From Halomonas sp. ML-15 (lineage in GTDB: Bacteria; Pseudomonadota; Gammaproteobacteria; Pseudomonadales; Halomonadaceae), in NCBI RefSeq assembly GCF_014779595.1, contig NZ_JACXZT010000009.1:129378-193377 (forward strand): a stretch of 64,000 nt of DNA, in the 5' to 3' direction. The translations under genes and the position numbers were made by a program. Shown here in pieces: positions 1 through 8,798 of this stretch. The notes beneath the pieces are model-generated. The model saw only the letters and a list, made by a program, of their open reading frames with translations. It did no database searches and had not been told where the DNA came from. Each line of letters starts with the position of its first letter. Within the stretch, counting starts at the first letter, position 1.

Positions 1-1
1 A

Positions 2-811
2 GAACTCGAAGAAAAATTGGCAGATACCTCTGTCCTGGAGTGCGAGCCTGCCAAGGCAGTACTGACGTTCAACGGCCGTCCTGTCAAAGGGTCAGAGGGA
101 ATTCTGGCTGCTTTCGCTTCCAAGGCGCTCTCTTCGTTTTCGGAGGCAATTACCGCCGTGGGCGCCTCGCTTCATGCCACGCTGGCAGCCACGGGTCCGG
201 TGCCTAATCGCGACCAGTATCAGATGATGATCACCGGTACCGCTCGCGGCTCATTTGGCTTTCAGCTTCAGGACGCTACAGCACAGCTAGAATTTGCTGA
301 GGATAGCACCGTCGCCAAGGCTCTGGAGGCAACGCGCTCCTTACTTGACGGAAGTATCGGAGTCGATGACGATCAACTGGCAGAAGCCGCTGCTGATATG
401 GATCAGCGTGCGCTGGACAAGATTCGCAGCTTTGTAAGCGTACTGAATGACAACGAAGCCGTTTGCACGCTCATGCATGGTGACAAATCATTTCACTTCA
501 AGGATTCAACTCAGGTCAAACGCAGCCTCGAACGGTTGAGCACGGAGTATCTATCCGAGAGCGAACGGATGCTCTCGGTAGTATTTGGCGGCGCCCTTCC
601 ACACAGGGGAAGCTGTGAATTCCAGATTGAAGAAAGCAAGGAGTGGTTGACAGCCAAGATAGGGCCAGGCGTCGAATCCCCCGACTCCATCAATGATCAT
701 CGTGGGGAAATGGTCGCGGCTAAGATGCTGGTGACCCAAGCCGGGCATGGCAGGCCACGCTACAAATTGCTGGAGCTGCCTGCATGGCCAACACGTCAGT
801 CGTCGGAGTGA
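2..811 (+). CDS. Hypothetical protein, 5' end beyond the window
   Basis: The reading frame is open from the first bases of the window (Glu-Leu-Glu-Glu-Lys before a TTG at 17), so the true start most likely lies to the left and this is the C-terminal portion of a longer protein. About 270 residues are visible. No catalytic motif, membrane segment or signal peptide is apparent. The visible part looks like a soluble mixed alpha/beta protein, and the C-terminal tail is basic and serine-rich. It lies just before a DarG-like remnant and the hsdR gene, so it is probably part of the same accessory defence cluster, but that is inference from position. I do not recognise the family. Confidence 0.6.
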   Translation, partial: ELEEKLADTSVLECEPAKAVLTFNGRPVKGSEGILAAFASKALSSFSEAITAVGASLHATLAATGPVPNRDQYQMMITGTARGSFGFQLQDATAQLEFAEDSTVAKALEATRSLLDGSIGVDDDQLAEAAADMDQRALDKIRSFVSVLNDNEAVCTLMHGDKSFHFKDSTQVKRSLERLSTEYLSESERMLSVVFGGALPHRGSCEFQIEESKEWLTAKIGPGVESPDSINDHRGEMVAAKMLVTQAGHGRPRYKLLELPAWPTRQSSE

Positions 812-812
812 G

Positions 813-1165
813 CGCGTGAGCGAGCGCTCGACTATGGCGACTCTGCCGCACGCCATGCTGGGGGAGTTGATCCGCCGCTACTGAGTGCTGGGTATCGAGT
901 GCTCTATGCTTGAGGTGCATCACCTCGCCTGGCTGCTGGTACGGCAATGCCAGCGTCATGGGCTGCGTGATCCCCTTGGGGCCGCCTTCCAGGCTCACCG
1001 CTACGGGCCTTATGCCGATGACTCATTGAAAGTGACCTTGGCCGGAACGGTTGGTGATCTACTCGGCTGCGAAGGCGACATTAACACCTCGGATGTCGCC
1101 ATTGTATGGTTTGACGAGAGCCAACACGCTGAAATGGAAGCGAGGCTGGCAATGGCCGATACCGA
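813..1165 (+). pseudogene. DarG-like antitoxin remnant (C-terminal domain)
   Basis: One frame reads Gly-Glu-Leu-Ile-Arg-Arg-Tyr, an in-frame TGA at 882-884, then V-L-G-I-E-C-S-M-L-E-V-H-H-L-A-W, followed by Ala-His-Arg-Tyr-Gly-Pro-Tyr-Ala-Asp-Asp near 993-1022. The 'LEVxxLAW ... HRYGPYAD' pattern is what I know from the C-terminal domain of DarG, the macrodomain antitoxin that removes ADP-ribose from DNA modified by the DarT toxin. A CGA-to-TGA change would explain the stop. The macrodomain is missing upstream, where an unrelated frame lies, and similarity fades after 'AEMEARLA'. The frame then runs antisense into the neighbouring ATPase gene. I read this as a truncated, nonsense-mutated relic. 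DarTG is often embedded in type I restriction operons, which fits hsdR downstream. The family call is from memory of conserved motifs. Confidence 0.55.
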
Positions 1166-1182
1166 GCCCTATCGAGCGCCAT

Positions 1183-2499
1183 TCAATACCCCATACTTAG
1201 ATCCTGCGCCTGGTCCACCAGGGCCTGCAGCGCGGCTTCGCTGGAGATGGCCTTTCCCGGCTCCTCCCCCCACAGCATGCCGACAGGCACGGCGTAGCAG
1301 CCCGGCACTTGCAGCTTGAGGCAGTGGCGACCGGTGTAGATCAGCATGCCACCGCGGAACCCTCTGCCGGCCTGGTCGGCGAGCCGGGCCAGGCCGGCGG
1401 CGTCCTTGGCCTGGACACTGGCGGCACGCTTGACCTTCACTCCCCAAAGCTCCTGACCGCGCTCGATGACGAGATCGACCTCGACCTGGTCCTTGTCTCG
1501 GTAGTGGGAAAATCGTAGCTCAGGGTCTACCCAGGAGGCCTGAGCCATCAGCTGTTCGACCACATGGCTCTCCATCAGGGCACCGAAGCGTTCTGCCTTG
1601 GTTAGCCACTGGTCAGGTCCCAAGCGTCCCAGAGCCGCGGCAAGCCCGGTATCCATTAGATGCAGCTTGGGGCTCTTGATCAGCCGCTTGGCCTGATTAC
1701 GGTGCCAGGCGGGGAGCTGCTGAACCAGAAAGAGGCGCTCCAGGATACCGAGGTACTTGACGACGGTTGCACGCTCCATTCCCTGTTCCTTGCTCAGCGT
1801 GCTGACGTTGAGCAGGCTGGCAGTGCGGTAGGCCAACAACTCGATCAGGCGCAGCATCCCGTCTTCGTCCTGAATGGCCGCGATATCTCGCACGTCGCGC
1901 TGCACAATGGCGTTGAGGTACTGGCGATACCACTGACGTGCCCGGTGGGGCCGCCGGCGGTTGGGTTCGGGATAGCCACCTTGGCAGAGCACCTCTGCCG
2001 TAGGGGCGAGTGGCGCGGTATCCGGCACCATTTTGGGTGCTAGCTCCCCCGCCACCAGTGTCGCGAGCAGAGTCGACGTGCTGACGCGCTTCTCCTGCTC
2101 GGTCAGCGGATGCAGGTAGATGACCTCCATGCGTCCAGCCAGGGAGTCCTGAGCCTTGGGTAGGAGCAACAAGTTGGCGGAGCCTGTGAGCAGGAAGCGG
2201 CCCGGCTGGCGATTGCGATCCACCACTGACTTGATCGCCAGCAGCAGTTCCGGTGCTCGCTGTACTTCGTCCAGAATGACGCGTTCAGGCAGGCTCTCGA
2301 CAAACCCGAGCGGATCCTGCCGAGCCGCTTCCAGCAGCGTCGAGTCATCCAGATTAAGATAGGTGCGCTCGGGCTCGATGCGCCGAGCGAGGGTCGTCTT
2401 GCCCACCTGACGCGGCCCCAGTAGGCAGACCACCGGCGTATCAGCGAGGGACTCAAGCACTCGATCGCGAATCAGCCGTGGGAGATAAGGGGATTCCAT
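1183..2499 (-). CDS. AAA-family ATPase with DUF4143 domain
   Basis: The protein has 438 residues. The N-terminal third is an AAA_14-type ATPase: a Walker A at about residues 28-36 (GPRQVGKTT), a Walker B-like 'ERVILDEVQ' near residue 75 and the 'LLTGSANLLLL' sensor-like stretch typical of the family. The C-terminal half fits DUF4143, with a conserved 'MDTGLAA' region and a PD-(D/E)xK-like end (VDLVIERG...WGVKVK). These proteins are common and poorly understood; some have been linked to toxin-antitoxin or defence contexts. The gene is transcribed away from hsdR and interrupts what was probably a darG-hsdR arrangement. Its 3' end abuts the DarG-like remnant, suggesting insertion or replacement there. 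The family call is firm; the function is unknown. Confidence 0.85.
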   Translation of the reverse strand: MESPYLPRLIRDRVLESLADTPVVCLLGPRQVGKTTLARRIEPERTYLNLDDSTLLEAARQDPLGFVESLPERVILDEVQRAPELLLAIKSVVDRNRQPGRFLLTGSANLLLLPKAQDSLAGRMEVIYLHPLTEQEKRVSTSTLLATLVAGELAPKMVPDTAPLAPTAEVLCQGGYPEPNRRRPHRARQWYRQYLNAIVQRDVRDIAAIQDEDGMLRLIELLAYRTASLLNVSTLSKEQGMERATVVKYLGILERLFLVQQLPAWHRNQAKRLIKSPKLHLMDTGLAAALGRLGPDQWLTKAERFGALMESHVVEQLMAQASWVDPELRFSHYRDKDQVEVDLVIERGQELWGVKVKRAASVQAKDAAGLARLADQAGRGFRGGMLIYTGRHCLKLQVPGCYAVPVGMLWGEEPGKAISSEAALQALVDQAQDLSMGY

Positions 2500-2537
2500 G
2501 CTGCGCCTCTTTCAGCGTCCAGTTGCTGGCTAGAGTA

Positions 2538-2606
2538 TCGTCCACCTGATGGCTAGTTCATCGTCCAATTGATTCCTGATGGTTCGTCTAATTGATGATA
2601 GTTCCT
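2538..2606. repeat. Three 23-bp-phased direct repeats (operator-like)
   Basis: A motif close to TCGTCYAATTGATG begins at 2538, 2561 and 2584, exactly 23 bp apart. Copy 1 reads TCGTCCACCTGATG, copy 2 TCGTCCAATTGATT and copy 3 TCGTCTAATTGATG. The array sits in the divergent gap between the ATPase gene and hsdR, just upstream of both. Regular phasing near two helical turns suggests tandem protein-binding sites, perhaps for autoregulation of one neighbour. This is inference; I recognise no named operator. Confidence 0.5.
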
Positions 2607-2742
2607 TCGTCAATCTGTTGAATAACCCTCTGGCTGACTGTGGTGCTTGGCGGGGGCGGGGGCGGCTCCGCCCAGGAAATTTCCCGCTTGGCACCGCTTT
2701 CGTTACCATCGAAGGCACTCATTGCATCCTGGAGCTCTCACC

Positions 2743-5700
2743 ATGGCAGGTCCCGAGTACACGGACGTCGAGAAGCCCTTCATCGACCAGTTGGTGGGGC
2801 AGGGCTGGGAGTTCCTCGCCGGTTCCCTGGACGATCCCGGCGCCACTCACCGTGAGAGCTTCTCCCAGGTGGTGATGGAGCCCGTGCTGCGCGAGCGGCT
2901 GCGCAAGATCAACCTGCACGACGGCCAGCCCTGGCTGGACGACAGCCGCCTGGACCAGGCGGTATCCGCCATCACTCGCCTGCCGGCCAGCAGGGTGCTG
3001 GAAGCCAACCAGCTCGCCACCGATCTGCTGGTCAACGGCCTGGCGGTGGAGGGGCTCGAGGGCTGGGACGGCGGTCGCGGCCAGACTCTGCGCTACATCG
3101 ACTGGGAGGAGCCGGCCAATAACGCCTTCACCGTGGTCAACCAGTTCAAGGTGAAGTGCCCGCCGGGTCACGATACCGGCAAGGGGCACGTGATCCCTGA
3201 CCTGGTGCTGTTCGTCAACGGCATCCCACTGGTGGTGGTGGAGTGCAAGAGCCGCAGCGTGCCGGAGGGCCTCAGCCAAGCGGTGGATCAGCTGCGCCGC
3301 TACCATGACCAGCGCTTCCTGGAGGGCGAGGTGGGGGAGCATGAGGGCGCTCCGGCGCTGTTCGCCACCAGCCAGTTCCTGGTGGCCAGCAACTTCGATG
3401 AGGCCCGGGTGGGTACCATCGGCGCCCGCTTCGCTCACTACCTGAGCTGGAAGACCGTCGCCCCGATGCGTGAGGCCGAAGCGGCTATCGATCTTGGCGT
3501 GGCCGATCTCTCCGCCCAGCAGCGTCTGATCGCCGGCATGCTGACGCGAGCGAACCTGCTCGACATCGTGCGCCACTACACCCTGTTCATGAACGTCGGC
3601 GGCCAGACGATCAAGCTGGTGTGCCGCTATCAGCAGTTTCGCGGCGTGACCCGGGCCGTCGAGCGGCTGAAGAGCGGCAAGACCCGCCTCGAGGACGGCG
3701 AGGCCGACCGCCGGGGCGGTATCGTCTGGCACACCCAGGGCAGCGGTAAAAGCCTCTCCATGGTGTTCCTGGTGCGTAAGCTGCGCACCGACCCGACCCT
3801 GCGGCGCTTCAAGGTGGTGGTGATCACCGACCGCAAGGACCTCCAGGCCCAGCTGGCGGCCACCGCCGAGCTCACCGGCGAGGGCGTCGAGCGGGCCGGC
3901 AACACCGCCCAGCTCAAAAAGCTGCTGGCGCGGGACGGCCCCGGGCTGGTGTTTGGCACGGTTCAGAAATATAGAGACCAGAAGTACCGGGACTCTGACG
4001 CCGACGACGAGGCAGACTCATACGATGAGCGCAGTGGCGGGGGGTTGGACAGCGGCCGCCGCGATGCTGCCGAGCCCCTCAAGAAGCCGTCCCTGAGCGC
4101 TCCCTTCGAGGTGCTCAACACCAGCGAGGACATCCTGATCCTGGTGGACGAGGCCCATCGCACCCAGGCTGGTGATCTACACGCCAACATGATGCGCGCC
4201 CTGCCCAACGCCGCCCGTATCGGCTTCACTGGTACGCCCATCATCATGGGTGACAAGAAACGTACCCACGACATCTTCGGCGAGTACATCGACCGCTACA
4301 CCATCAAGGAGGCGGAGCAGGACGGCGCCACCGTGCCGATCCTCTACGAGGGGCGGACCGCCAAGGGGGCGATCAAGGATGGCGCCAGCCTCGACGGCCT
4401 CTTCGAAGACCTGTTCCGCGACCACAGCAAGGAGGAGCTGGAGGCGATCAAGAAGAAGTACGCCACCAAGGGGCAGATCTTCGAGGCGCCACAGCTGATC
4501 CAGGAGAAGGCCGAGGACATCCTGCGCCACTACGTCACCCACATCCTGCCCAACGGCTACAAGGCCCAGCTGGTGGTCTACAGTCGCCGTGCGGCACTGC
4601 GCTACGTCGAGGCTTTGGAACAGGGCAGAGCTGAGCTGCTGGAGGAGGCGCTGGCGCTCTCTCCCGAGGACAAGGCGCTGGACGACACCCAGCTGCTCGC
4701 TCGGCCACTGCGGGTCAAGGCGGCCATCCAGGCTTGGCGCTATCGCGACGTCCTGCGCGAGCTGGAATTCGCCGTGGTGTTCAGCAGCGACAACAATGAC
4801 GACCCCTCCTGGGCCAGGTGGAGCGACCGTGCCGCCGTCGAGAGCCATATCAAGCGCTTCAAGAAGCCACTGCCGCCGCTGGATGGAGCAACACCCAAGG
4901 ACCCCACCAAGCACGACCCGCTGGCCTTCCTGATCGTCAAAAGCATGCTGCTGACCGGCTTTGATGCGCCCATCGAGGGGGTGATGTACCTCGACCGCTC
5001 CCTGCGCGAGGCGGAGCTGCTGCAGGCCATCGCCCGGGTCAACCGCACCGGCCACGGCAAGACCCACGGCATCGTGGTGGACTATTTCGGCGTAGCCAAC
5101 CACCTCAAGGAGGCGCTAGCCGCCTACAGCGAAGAGGACATCGAGGGCGCCCTGCAGAGCCTCAAGGATGAGATCCCGCTGCTGCGCGACCGCCACCTGC
5201 GGGTCGTCGACGTGCTGCGCGGCCAGGGCGTGGACGACCTGGACGACACCGAGGAGGCGGTGCAGGCCTTGGCTGATGAGCGTGTGCGCGCCGAGTTCGT
5301 GGTCAAGCTCAAGGAGTTCAATCGCGGCCTGGATGACGTCCTGCCCCGGCCCGAGGGGCTGGAGTTCGTCAACGACGCCAAGCGGCTCGCCTTTATTCAT
5401 GCCCTGGCCCGCAATCGCTACAAGGACACCCCGGAACTCGGCCGCGACATCGGCAACAAGGTGCGCAAGCTGATCGACGACTACGTGATTTCACTCGGCA
5501 TCGACCCACGCATCCCGCCGGTGCAGCTCACCGACGCCGAATTCGACGCGCACCTCGGCCGCCAGGCCGGTGACCGCGCCAAGGCCTCGGAGATGGAGCA
5601 CGCCGTGCGCTCCCACGTGCGCAAGCACCTGGACGAGGACCCGGTGAAGTTCGGTCGCCTCAGCGAGCGCCTGGAGGAGCTGCTCCAGCAGCTCGACGGC

Positions 5701-6099
5701 CAGTGGGCCGATCAGGTCGAAGCGCTGAAGACACTGATCGGCCAATTACGCGATGGCGCAACTGGTCCGGGCGAGGGGATGCCCGATATGCCCGCTCATG
5801 CTCAACCCTTCTGGCGCGAGCTGGCTGCCAGCGCCAGCCTGGAGCCGGATAGCATCGACTCGGCCACCGCCCAGAAGCTGCTCGATGCCACTGGGGAGGT
5901 GGTGGCGACGATCCAGCAGGAGATCGCCATTCCCGACTTCTGGAAGCCCTCGCATATCCCCGATCAGGAGCGCCTCAAGCAGCACCTGTTCAGCCAGCTA
6001 ATGATGGGCAGCCTGGTTCCCGTGGATCAGGCCGAGGCCACCGCCGAGCGGCTCTTCGACCTCGCCCGCAGCAACCACCAGAAATTGGTGAGCGCGTGA
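2743..6099 (+). CDS. hsdR: Type I restriction endonuclease subunit R (HsdR)
   Basis: This is the translocating and cleaving subunit of a type I restriction-modification enzyme, working with HsdM and HsdS to cut unmethylated DNA. The protein has 1118 residues from the ATG at 2743, preferred over an earlier in-frame start at 2647 because family members begin near 'EKPFIDQL'. In order: a PD-ExK nuclease region near residues 150-170 (PDLVLFVNG ... VVECKS), Walker A near 327-335 (HTQGSGKS), the helicase DEAH box near 468 (LVDEAHRTQ), 'FTGTPI' shortly after, and a motif VI-like 'QAIARVNRTG'. All key motifs are intact. The gene overlaps the next gene by 4 bp. No hsdM or hsdS is in the window; they may lie to the left. 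Confidence 0.93.
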   Translation: MAGPEYTDVEKPFIDQLVGQGWEFLAGSLDDPGATHRESFSQVVMEPVLRERLRKINLHDGQPWLDDSRLDQAVSAITRLPASRVLEANQLATDLLVNGLAVEGLEGWDGGRGQTLRYIDWEEPANNAFTVVNQFKVKCPPGHDTGKGHVIPDLVLFVNGIPLVVVECKSRSVPEGLSQAVDQLRRYHDQRFLEGEVGEHEGAPALFATSQFLVASNFDEARVGTIGARFAHYLSWKTVAPMREAEAAIDLGVADLSAQQRLIAGMLTRANLLDIVRHYTLFMNVGGQTIKLVCRYQQFRGVTRAVERLKSGKTRLEDGEADRRGGIVWHTQGSGKSLSMVFLVRKLRTDPTLRRFKVVVITDRKDLQAQLAATAELTGEGVERAGNTAQLKKLLARDGPGLVFGTVQKYRDQKYRDSDADDEADSYDERSGGGLDSGRRDAAEPLKKPSLSAPFEVLNTSEDILILVDEAHRTQAGDLHANMMRALPNAARIGFTGTPIIMGDKKRTHDIFGEYIDRYTIKEAEQDGATVPILYEGRTAKGAIKDGASLDGLFEDLFRDHSKEELEAIKKKYATKGQIFEAPQLIQEKAEDILRHYVTHILPNGYKAQLVVYSRRAALRYVEALEQGRAELLEEALALSPEDKALDDTQLLARPLRVKAAIQAWRYRDVLRELEFAVVFSSDNNDDPSWARWSDRAAVESHIKRFKKPLPPLDGATPKDPTKHDPLAFLIVKSMLLTGFDAPIEGVMYLDRSLREAELLQAIARVNRTGHGKTHGIVVDYFGVANHLKEALAAYSEEDIEGALQSLKDEIPLLRDRHLRVVDVLRGQGVDDLDDTEEAVQALADERVRAEFVVKLKEFNRGLDDVLPRPEGLEFVNDAKRLAFIHALARNRYKDTPELGRDIGNKVRKLIDDYVISLGIDPRIPPVQLTDAEFDAHLGRQAGDRAKASEMEHAVRSHVRKHLDEDPVKFGRLSERLEELLQQLDGQWADQVEALKTLIGQLRDGATGPGEGMPDMPAHAQPFWRELAASASLEPDSIDSATAQKLLDATGEVVATIQQEIAIPDFWKPSHIPDQERLKQHLFSQLMMGSLVPVDQAEATAERLFDLARSNHQKLVSA

Positions 6100-6797
6100 C
6101 GCAGCTCGCCGTGGACGACCTCACCTTCGAAGTGCGTGAGAGCTCGCGTCGCAAGACGTTGGAGATCACCGTGGACCGCGAGGGCGAGCTGGTGATTGCC
6201 GCGCCCACCGGCACCGAGGAACGGCTCCTGCGCGACTTCGTGATCGAGAAACGGCTGTGGATTTATCAGAAGCTGGCCGAGAAGGCCGAGCGCCGCCGCC
6301 GGCTGCCGCGCAAGGAGTTCGTCAACGGCGAGGGCTTCCTCTACCTGGGGCGCAGCTACCGGCTGAAGTGCGTGCCCCCTGATGCCCAGGAGGCCCCGCT
6401 CAAGCTCGCCGCCGGCCGCTTCCAGCTCCGTGAGGACGCCCTGAGCGAGGCCCGGGAACACTTCGTTCGCTGGTACAGCGCCCGCGCCAGTGACTGGCTT
6501 GCCGCCAGGGTGAAGGCGCATTCCCAGCGCATGGAGGTGGAACCCGCCGGGGTAACGGTCCAGGATCTCGGCTATCGATGGGGCTCCTGCGGCAAGGGCA
6601 ACCGGGTCTACTTTCACTGGAAGACCATCCTGCTGCCTCGCCATATCGCCGAATACGTGGTTGTCCACGAGCTGGTTCACCTTCACGAGCCCCACCACAC
6701 CCCCGCCTTCTGGCGCCGCCTGGAGCGGGTCATACCAGACTACGAGCAGCGCAAGCGCTGGCTCGCTCGGCATGGGATAGAGGTGGAGGGCGTCTAA
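6096..6797 (+). CDS. YgjP-like metallopeptidase (DUF45)
   Basis: A 233-residue protein starting at a GTG that overlaps the hsdR stop, implying translational coupling. The C-terminal half carries the zinc metallopeptidase motif 'VVHELVHLHEPHH' near residues 190-202 (HExxH plus a downstream His), preceded by 'RWGSCGKGNRVYFHWK', typical of the DUF45/YgjP family. Members are frequently the last gene of type I restriction operons, directly after hsdR, as here. Substrate and role are not known; it is predicted to be cytoplasmic, with no signal peptide. The family assignment is strong. Confidence 0.88.
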   Translation: MTQLAVDDLTFEVRESSRRKTLEITVDREGELVIAAPTGTEERLLRDFVIEKRLWIYQKLAEKAERRRRLPRKEFVNGEGFLYLGRSYRLKCVPPDAQEAPLKLAAGRFQLREDALSEAREHFVRWYSARASDWLAARVKAHSQRMEVEPAGVTVQDLGYRWGSCGKGNRVYFHWKTILLPRHIAEYVVVHELVHLHEPHHTPAFWRRLERVIPDYEQRKRWLARHGIEVEGV

Positions 6798-6903
6798 AAG
6801 TGATGGGACGACCGTTGCTACCAGGGGAACACCATTGCTGGCATCTTGCCAAAAAGCTGACCACACCATGCCAAAAACAGACCCAATCATGCCCCCAGAA
6901 ACG

Positions 6904-6925
6904 AAAAAAGCACCCGTAGGTGCTT
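6904..6925 (-). terminator. Intrinsic terminator of ssrA
   Basis: A stem AAGCACC/GGTGCTT with a four-base loop is followed, on the minus strand, by a run of Ts. It lies 17 bp beyond the CCA end of the tmRNA gene. Confidence 0.85.
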
Positions 6926-6941
6926 GATTCGTATGCTTTGT

Positions 6942-7321
6942 TGGTGGAGGCGGCGGGAATTGAACCCGCGTCCGCCGGCACTCGCTCTTCGGCTCTACAT
7001 GCTTAGTTCCGTCTTTTGATTTAACGCCACTGGCTCCGACGGGCAGGATCCAGCTACGCGATTCTTCAAAGTTTTAGCAGTTGACGTGAAGACGCCGCCA
7101 ACCGCGATCCCATCAGTTTGCGCTCATATCCCCGCCGTGATGAATGGGCACATCACTTTGGGGCCGGACTAGAAGCTAACAGCTATTAAGCTGCCAGCGC
7201 GCCCTGAGCGTAGTTGTCGTCGTTTGCGACTATTTAGTCGTGATGTTTTATTTACGAGATACATCACGCTCTCGGCATGCACCTAGGAGGTTGTCACCGG
7301 CGTCGAAGCCATGTCGCCCCC
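6942..7321 (-). ncRNA. ssrA: Transfer-messenger RNA (tmRNA)
   Basis: tmRNA rescues ribosomes stalled on broken mRNAs and tags the product for proteolysis. On the minus strand the gene begins GGGGGCGACATGGCTTCGAC near 7321 and ends in a tRNA-like T-arm and acceptor (GGTTCAATTCCCGCCGCC...) with encoded CCA at 6944-6942. The resume reading frame (7227-7186) encodes ANDDNYAQGALAA and then TAA, so the tag is probably (A)ANDDNYAQGALAA. The gene is 380 nt, normal for the family, and lies just downstream of smpB, its protein partner, on the same strand. The 3' end of ssrA is a classic integration site, and accessory DNA starts directly beyond it. Confidence 0.95.
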
Positions 7322-7381
7322 GTGGAACCTCTTCATTCTAACAGGTGGGGACGGCGCGACGCCAGTTCAAGCGTGCGCCGC

Positions 7382-7864
7382 TCAGTGATCGCGCATGATC
7401 CGTGCCTTCTGACGGTTCCAATCGCGCTCCTTCTCGGTGGCGCGCTTGTCGTGCTGCTTCTTGCCGGTCACCAGCGCCAGCTCGCACTTGATCAGGTTCT
7501 TCTTCCAGTACAGCTTGAGCGGCACGCAGGTGTGCCCCTTGTCCTGGGTGCGCGAGAAGATCTTGGCGATCTCCTTGCGATGCAGCAGCAGCTTGCGGGT
7601 GCGCGTCGGATCGGCGAGCTCATGGGTGCTGGCGGTGTTGAGCGGGGTGATGTGACTCCCCAGCAGCCAGGCTTCGCTGTTCTTGATCAGGATATAGGTG
7701 TCGGTGAGCTGCGCCTTGCCGGCGCGCAGGCTCTTGACCTCCCACCCGGCCAGCGCGAGGCCCGCTTCGAAGGTCTCGTCGATGTGGTACTCGAAGCGAG
7801 CCTTCTTGTTCTGGGCGATGACGGAACTGGACGGGCCTTTGCCCTTGCCTTTCTTGTTGGCCAT
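7382..7864 (-). CDS. smpB: SsrA-binding protein SmpB
   Basis: SmpB binds the tRNA-like domain of tmRNA, delivers it to stalled ribosomes and mimics a codon-anticodon pair with its C-terminal tail. The 160-residue protein has the typical '[29 protein letters not shown]' core (split here only for description) and a basic C-terminal tail ending in '[12 protein letters not shown]'. Its length is normal. It lies 60 bp upstream of ssrA on the same strand, so the two may be co-expressed. Confidence 0.97.
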   Translation of the reverse strand: MANKKGKGKGPSSSVIAQNKKARFEYHIDETFEAGLALAGWEVKSLRAGKAQLTDTYILIKNSEAWLLGSHITPLNTASTHELADPTRTRKLLLHRKEIAKIFSRTQDKGHTCVPLKLYWKKNLIKCELALVTGKKQHDKRATEKERDWNRQKARIMRDH

Positions 7865-7992
7865 GGAACCTCATGTGTCGATATGCCTTGGCAGCCCCAT
7901 TCGAGATGGGGGGAAGCGTGATAAGATTCAAGGCTTGACGAAATAGCCGACCATGATACGCGTACGGCCCAGCAAAGTCAGCGGAGAGGTAA

Positions 7993-8427
7993 ATGCCTAC
8001 GGTCAATCGGTCCGCCCTGGTGCGGCACTCCCCAAAGGCCATGTTCGACCTGGTCAATGATTTCGAGCGCTATCCGGAATTTCTCCCGGGCTGTCGGCGG
8101 GCGCGTCTGATCGAGCGCGACGAGGAGCACCTGATCGGTGAGATGACCCTGGGCAGGGCGGGGATAGAGCACAGCATCATGACCCGCAACGATCTGGTTG
8201 AACCGGAGCGTATCGAGCTGTCGCTGGTCAAGGGGCCCTTTCGCCGCCTGCGCGGCCGCTGGCTATTCACGCCGATGGGCGAGGACGCCTGCAAGGTCAG
8301 CCTGGAGATGGAGTTCGAGTTCGCCAATCGGCTGCTGGGCATGGCCTTCGGCAAGCTGTTCCAGCAGGTGGCTGGCCAGCTGGTGGAGTCGTTCACCCGC
8401 CGTGCGGATGACCTCTATGGCCGCTGA
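7993..8427 (+). CDS. ratA: RatA/COQ10-type START-domain protein
   Basis: A 144-residue protein of the polyketide cyclase/START (COQ10, RatA) family, with the hallmark 'FDLVNDFERYPEFLPGC' near residues 18-34. In E. coli, RatA was described as a ribosome-association toxin, while homologues act in ubiquinone handling; which applies here cannot be read from sequence. It is divergent from smpB and followed by an rnfH-like gene, the conserved arrangement around smpB in gammaproteobacteria. Confidence 0.88.
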   Translation: MPTVNRSALVRHSPKAMFDLVNDFERYPEFLPGCRRARLIERDEEHLIGEMTLGRAGIEHSIMTRNDLVEPERIELSLVKGPFRRLRGRWLFTPMGEDACKVSLEMEFEFANRLLGMAFGKLFQQVAGQLVESFTRRADDLYGR

Positions 8428-8460
8428 GGCCTGTCTGCTTGTCGGCCAGGGGGCGCGTTG

Positions 8461-8763
8461 ATGGCCGCCACGATGCGGGTCGAGGTGGCTTTCGCCATGC
8501 CCGAGCGGCAGAGGCTGGTAGCACTGAGGGTGCCTGTGGGTACCACGGCGCGCCAGGCGGTGCTGCGGGCCGAGATGGCAAGTGAGTTTCCTGAGCTGGG
8601 GGAGGCCTTCTTCCGTGAGGCGCCGCTGGGCATTTTTGGCGCGGTACTCAAGCGCGATGACCAGCCCCTAGCGGAGGGCGATCGGGTCGAGATCTACCGG
8701 CCGCTGCAGATTGATCCCAAGCAGGCGCGCAAGCAGCGCGCCTCGCAGGGCAAGGCGCGCTGA
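8461..8763 (+). CDS. rnfH: RnfH family protein (RatB-like)
   Basis: A 100-residue ubiquitin-fold protein of the RnfH/UPF0125 family. It starts VEVAFAMPERQRL and has the conserved 'VGTTARQAVLRA' and 'GDRVEIYRPLQIDPKQARKQR' stretches, the second being diagnostic. I chose the ATG at 8461 over an adjacent TTG at 8458. It follows ratA closely and is probably co-transcribed with it. The precise function is unknown. Confidence 0.9.
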   Translation: MAATMRVEVAFAMPERQRLVALRVPVGTTARQAVLRAEMASEFPELGEAFFREAPLGIFGAVLKRDDQPLAEGDRVEIYRPLQIDPKQARKQRASQGKAR

Positions 8764-8798
8764 GCGATATCCACTCGCCTGACAACGTTGCGCAGCGG

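Noticed and set aside
885-1319. A functional 144-residue protein starting at GTG 885
   Set aside because: The first 90 codons look like the inside of a DarG domain, and the rest is the antisense strand of the ATPase gene, so it is better explained as a pseudogene fragment.
6730-6981. Open frame over the end of ssrA
   Set aside because: It reads through the tRNA-like domain and terminator of tmRNA and has no ribosome-binding site.
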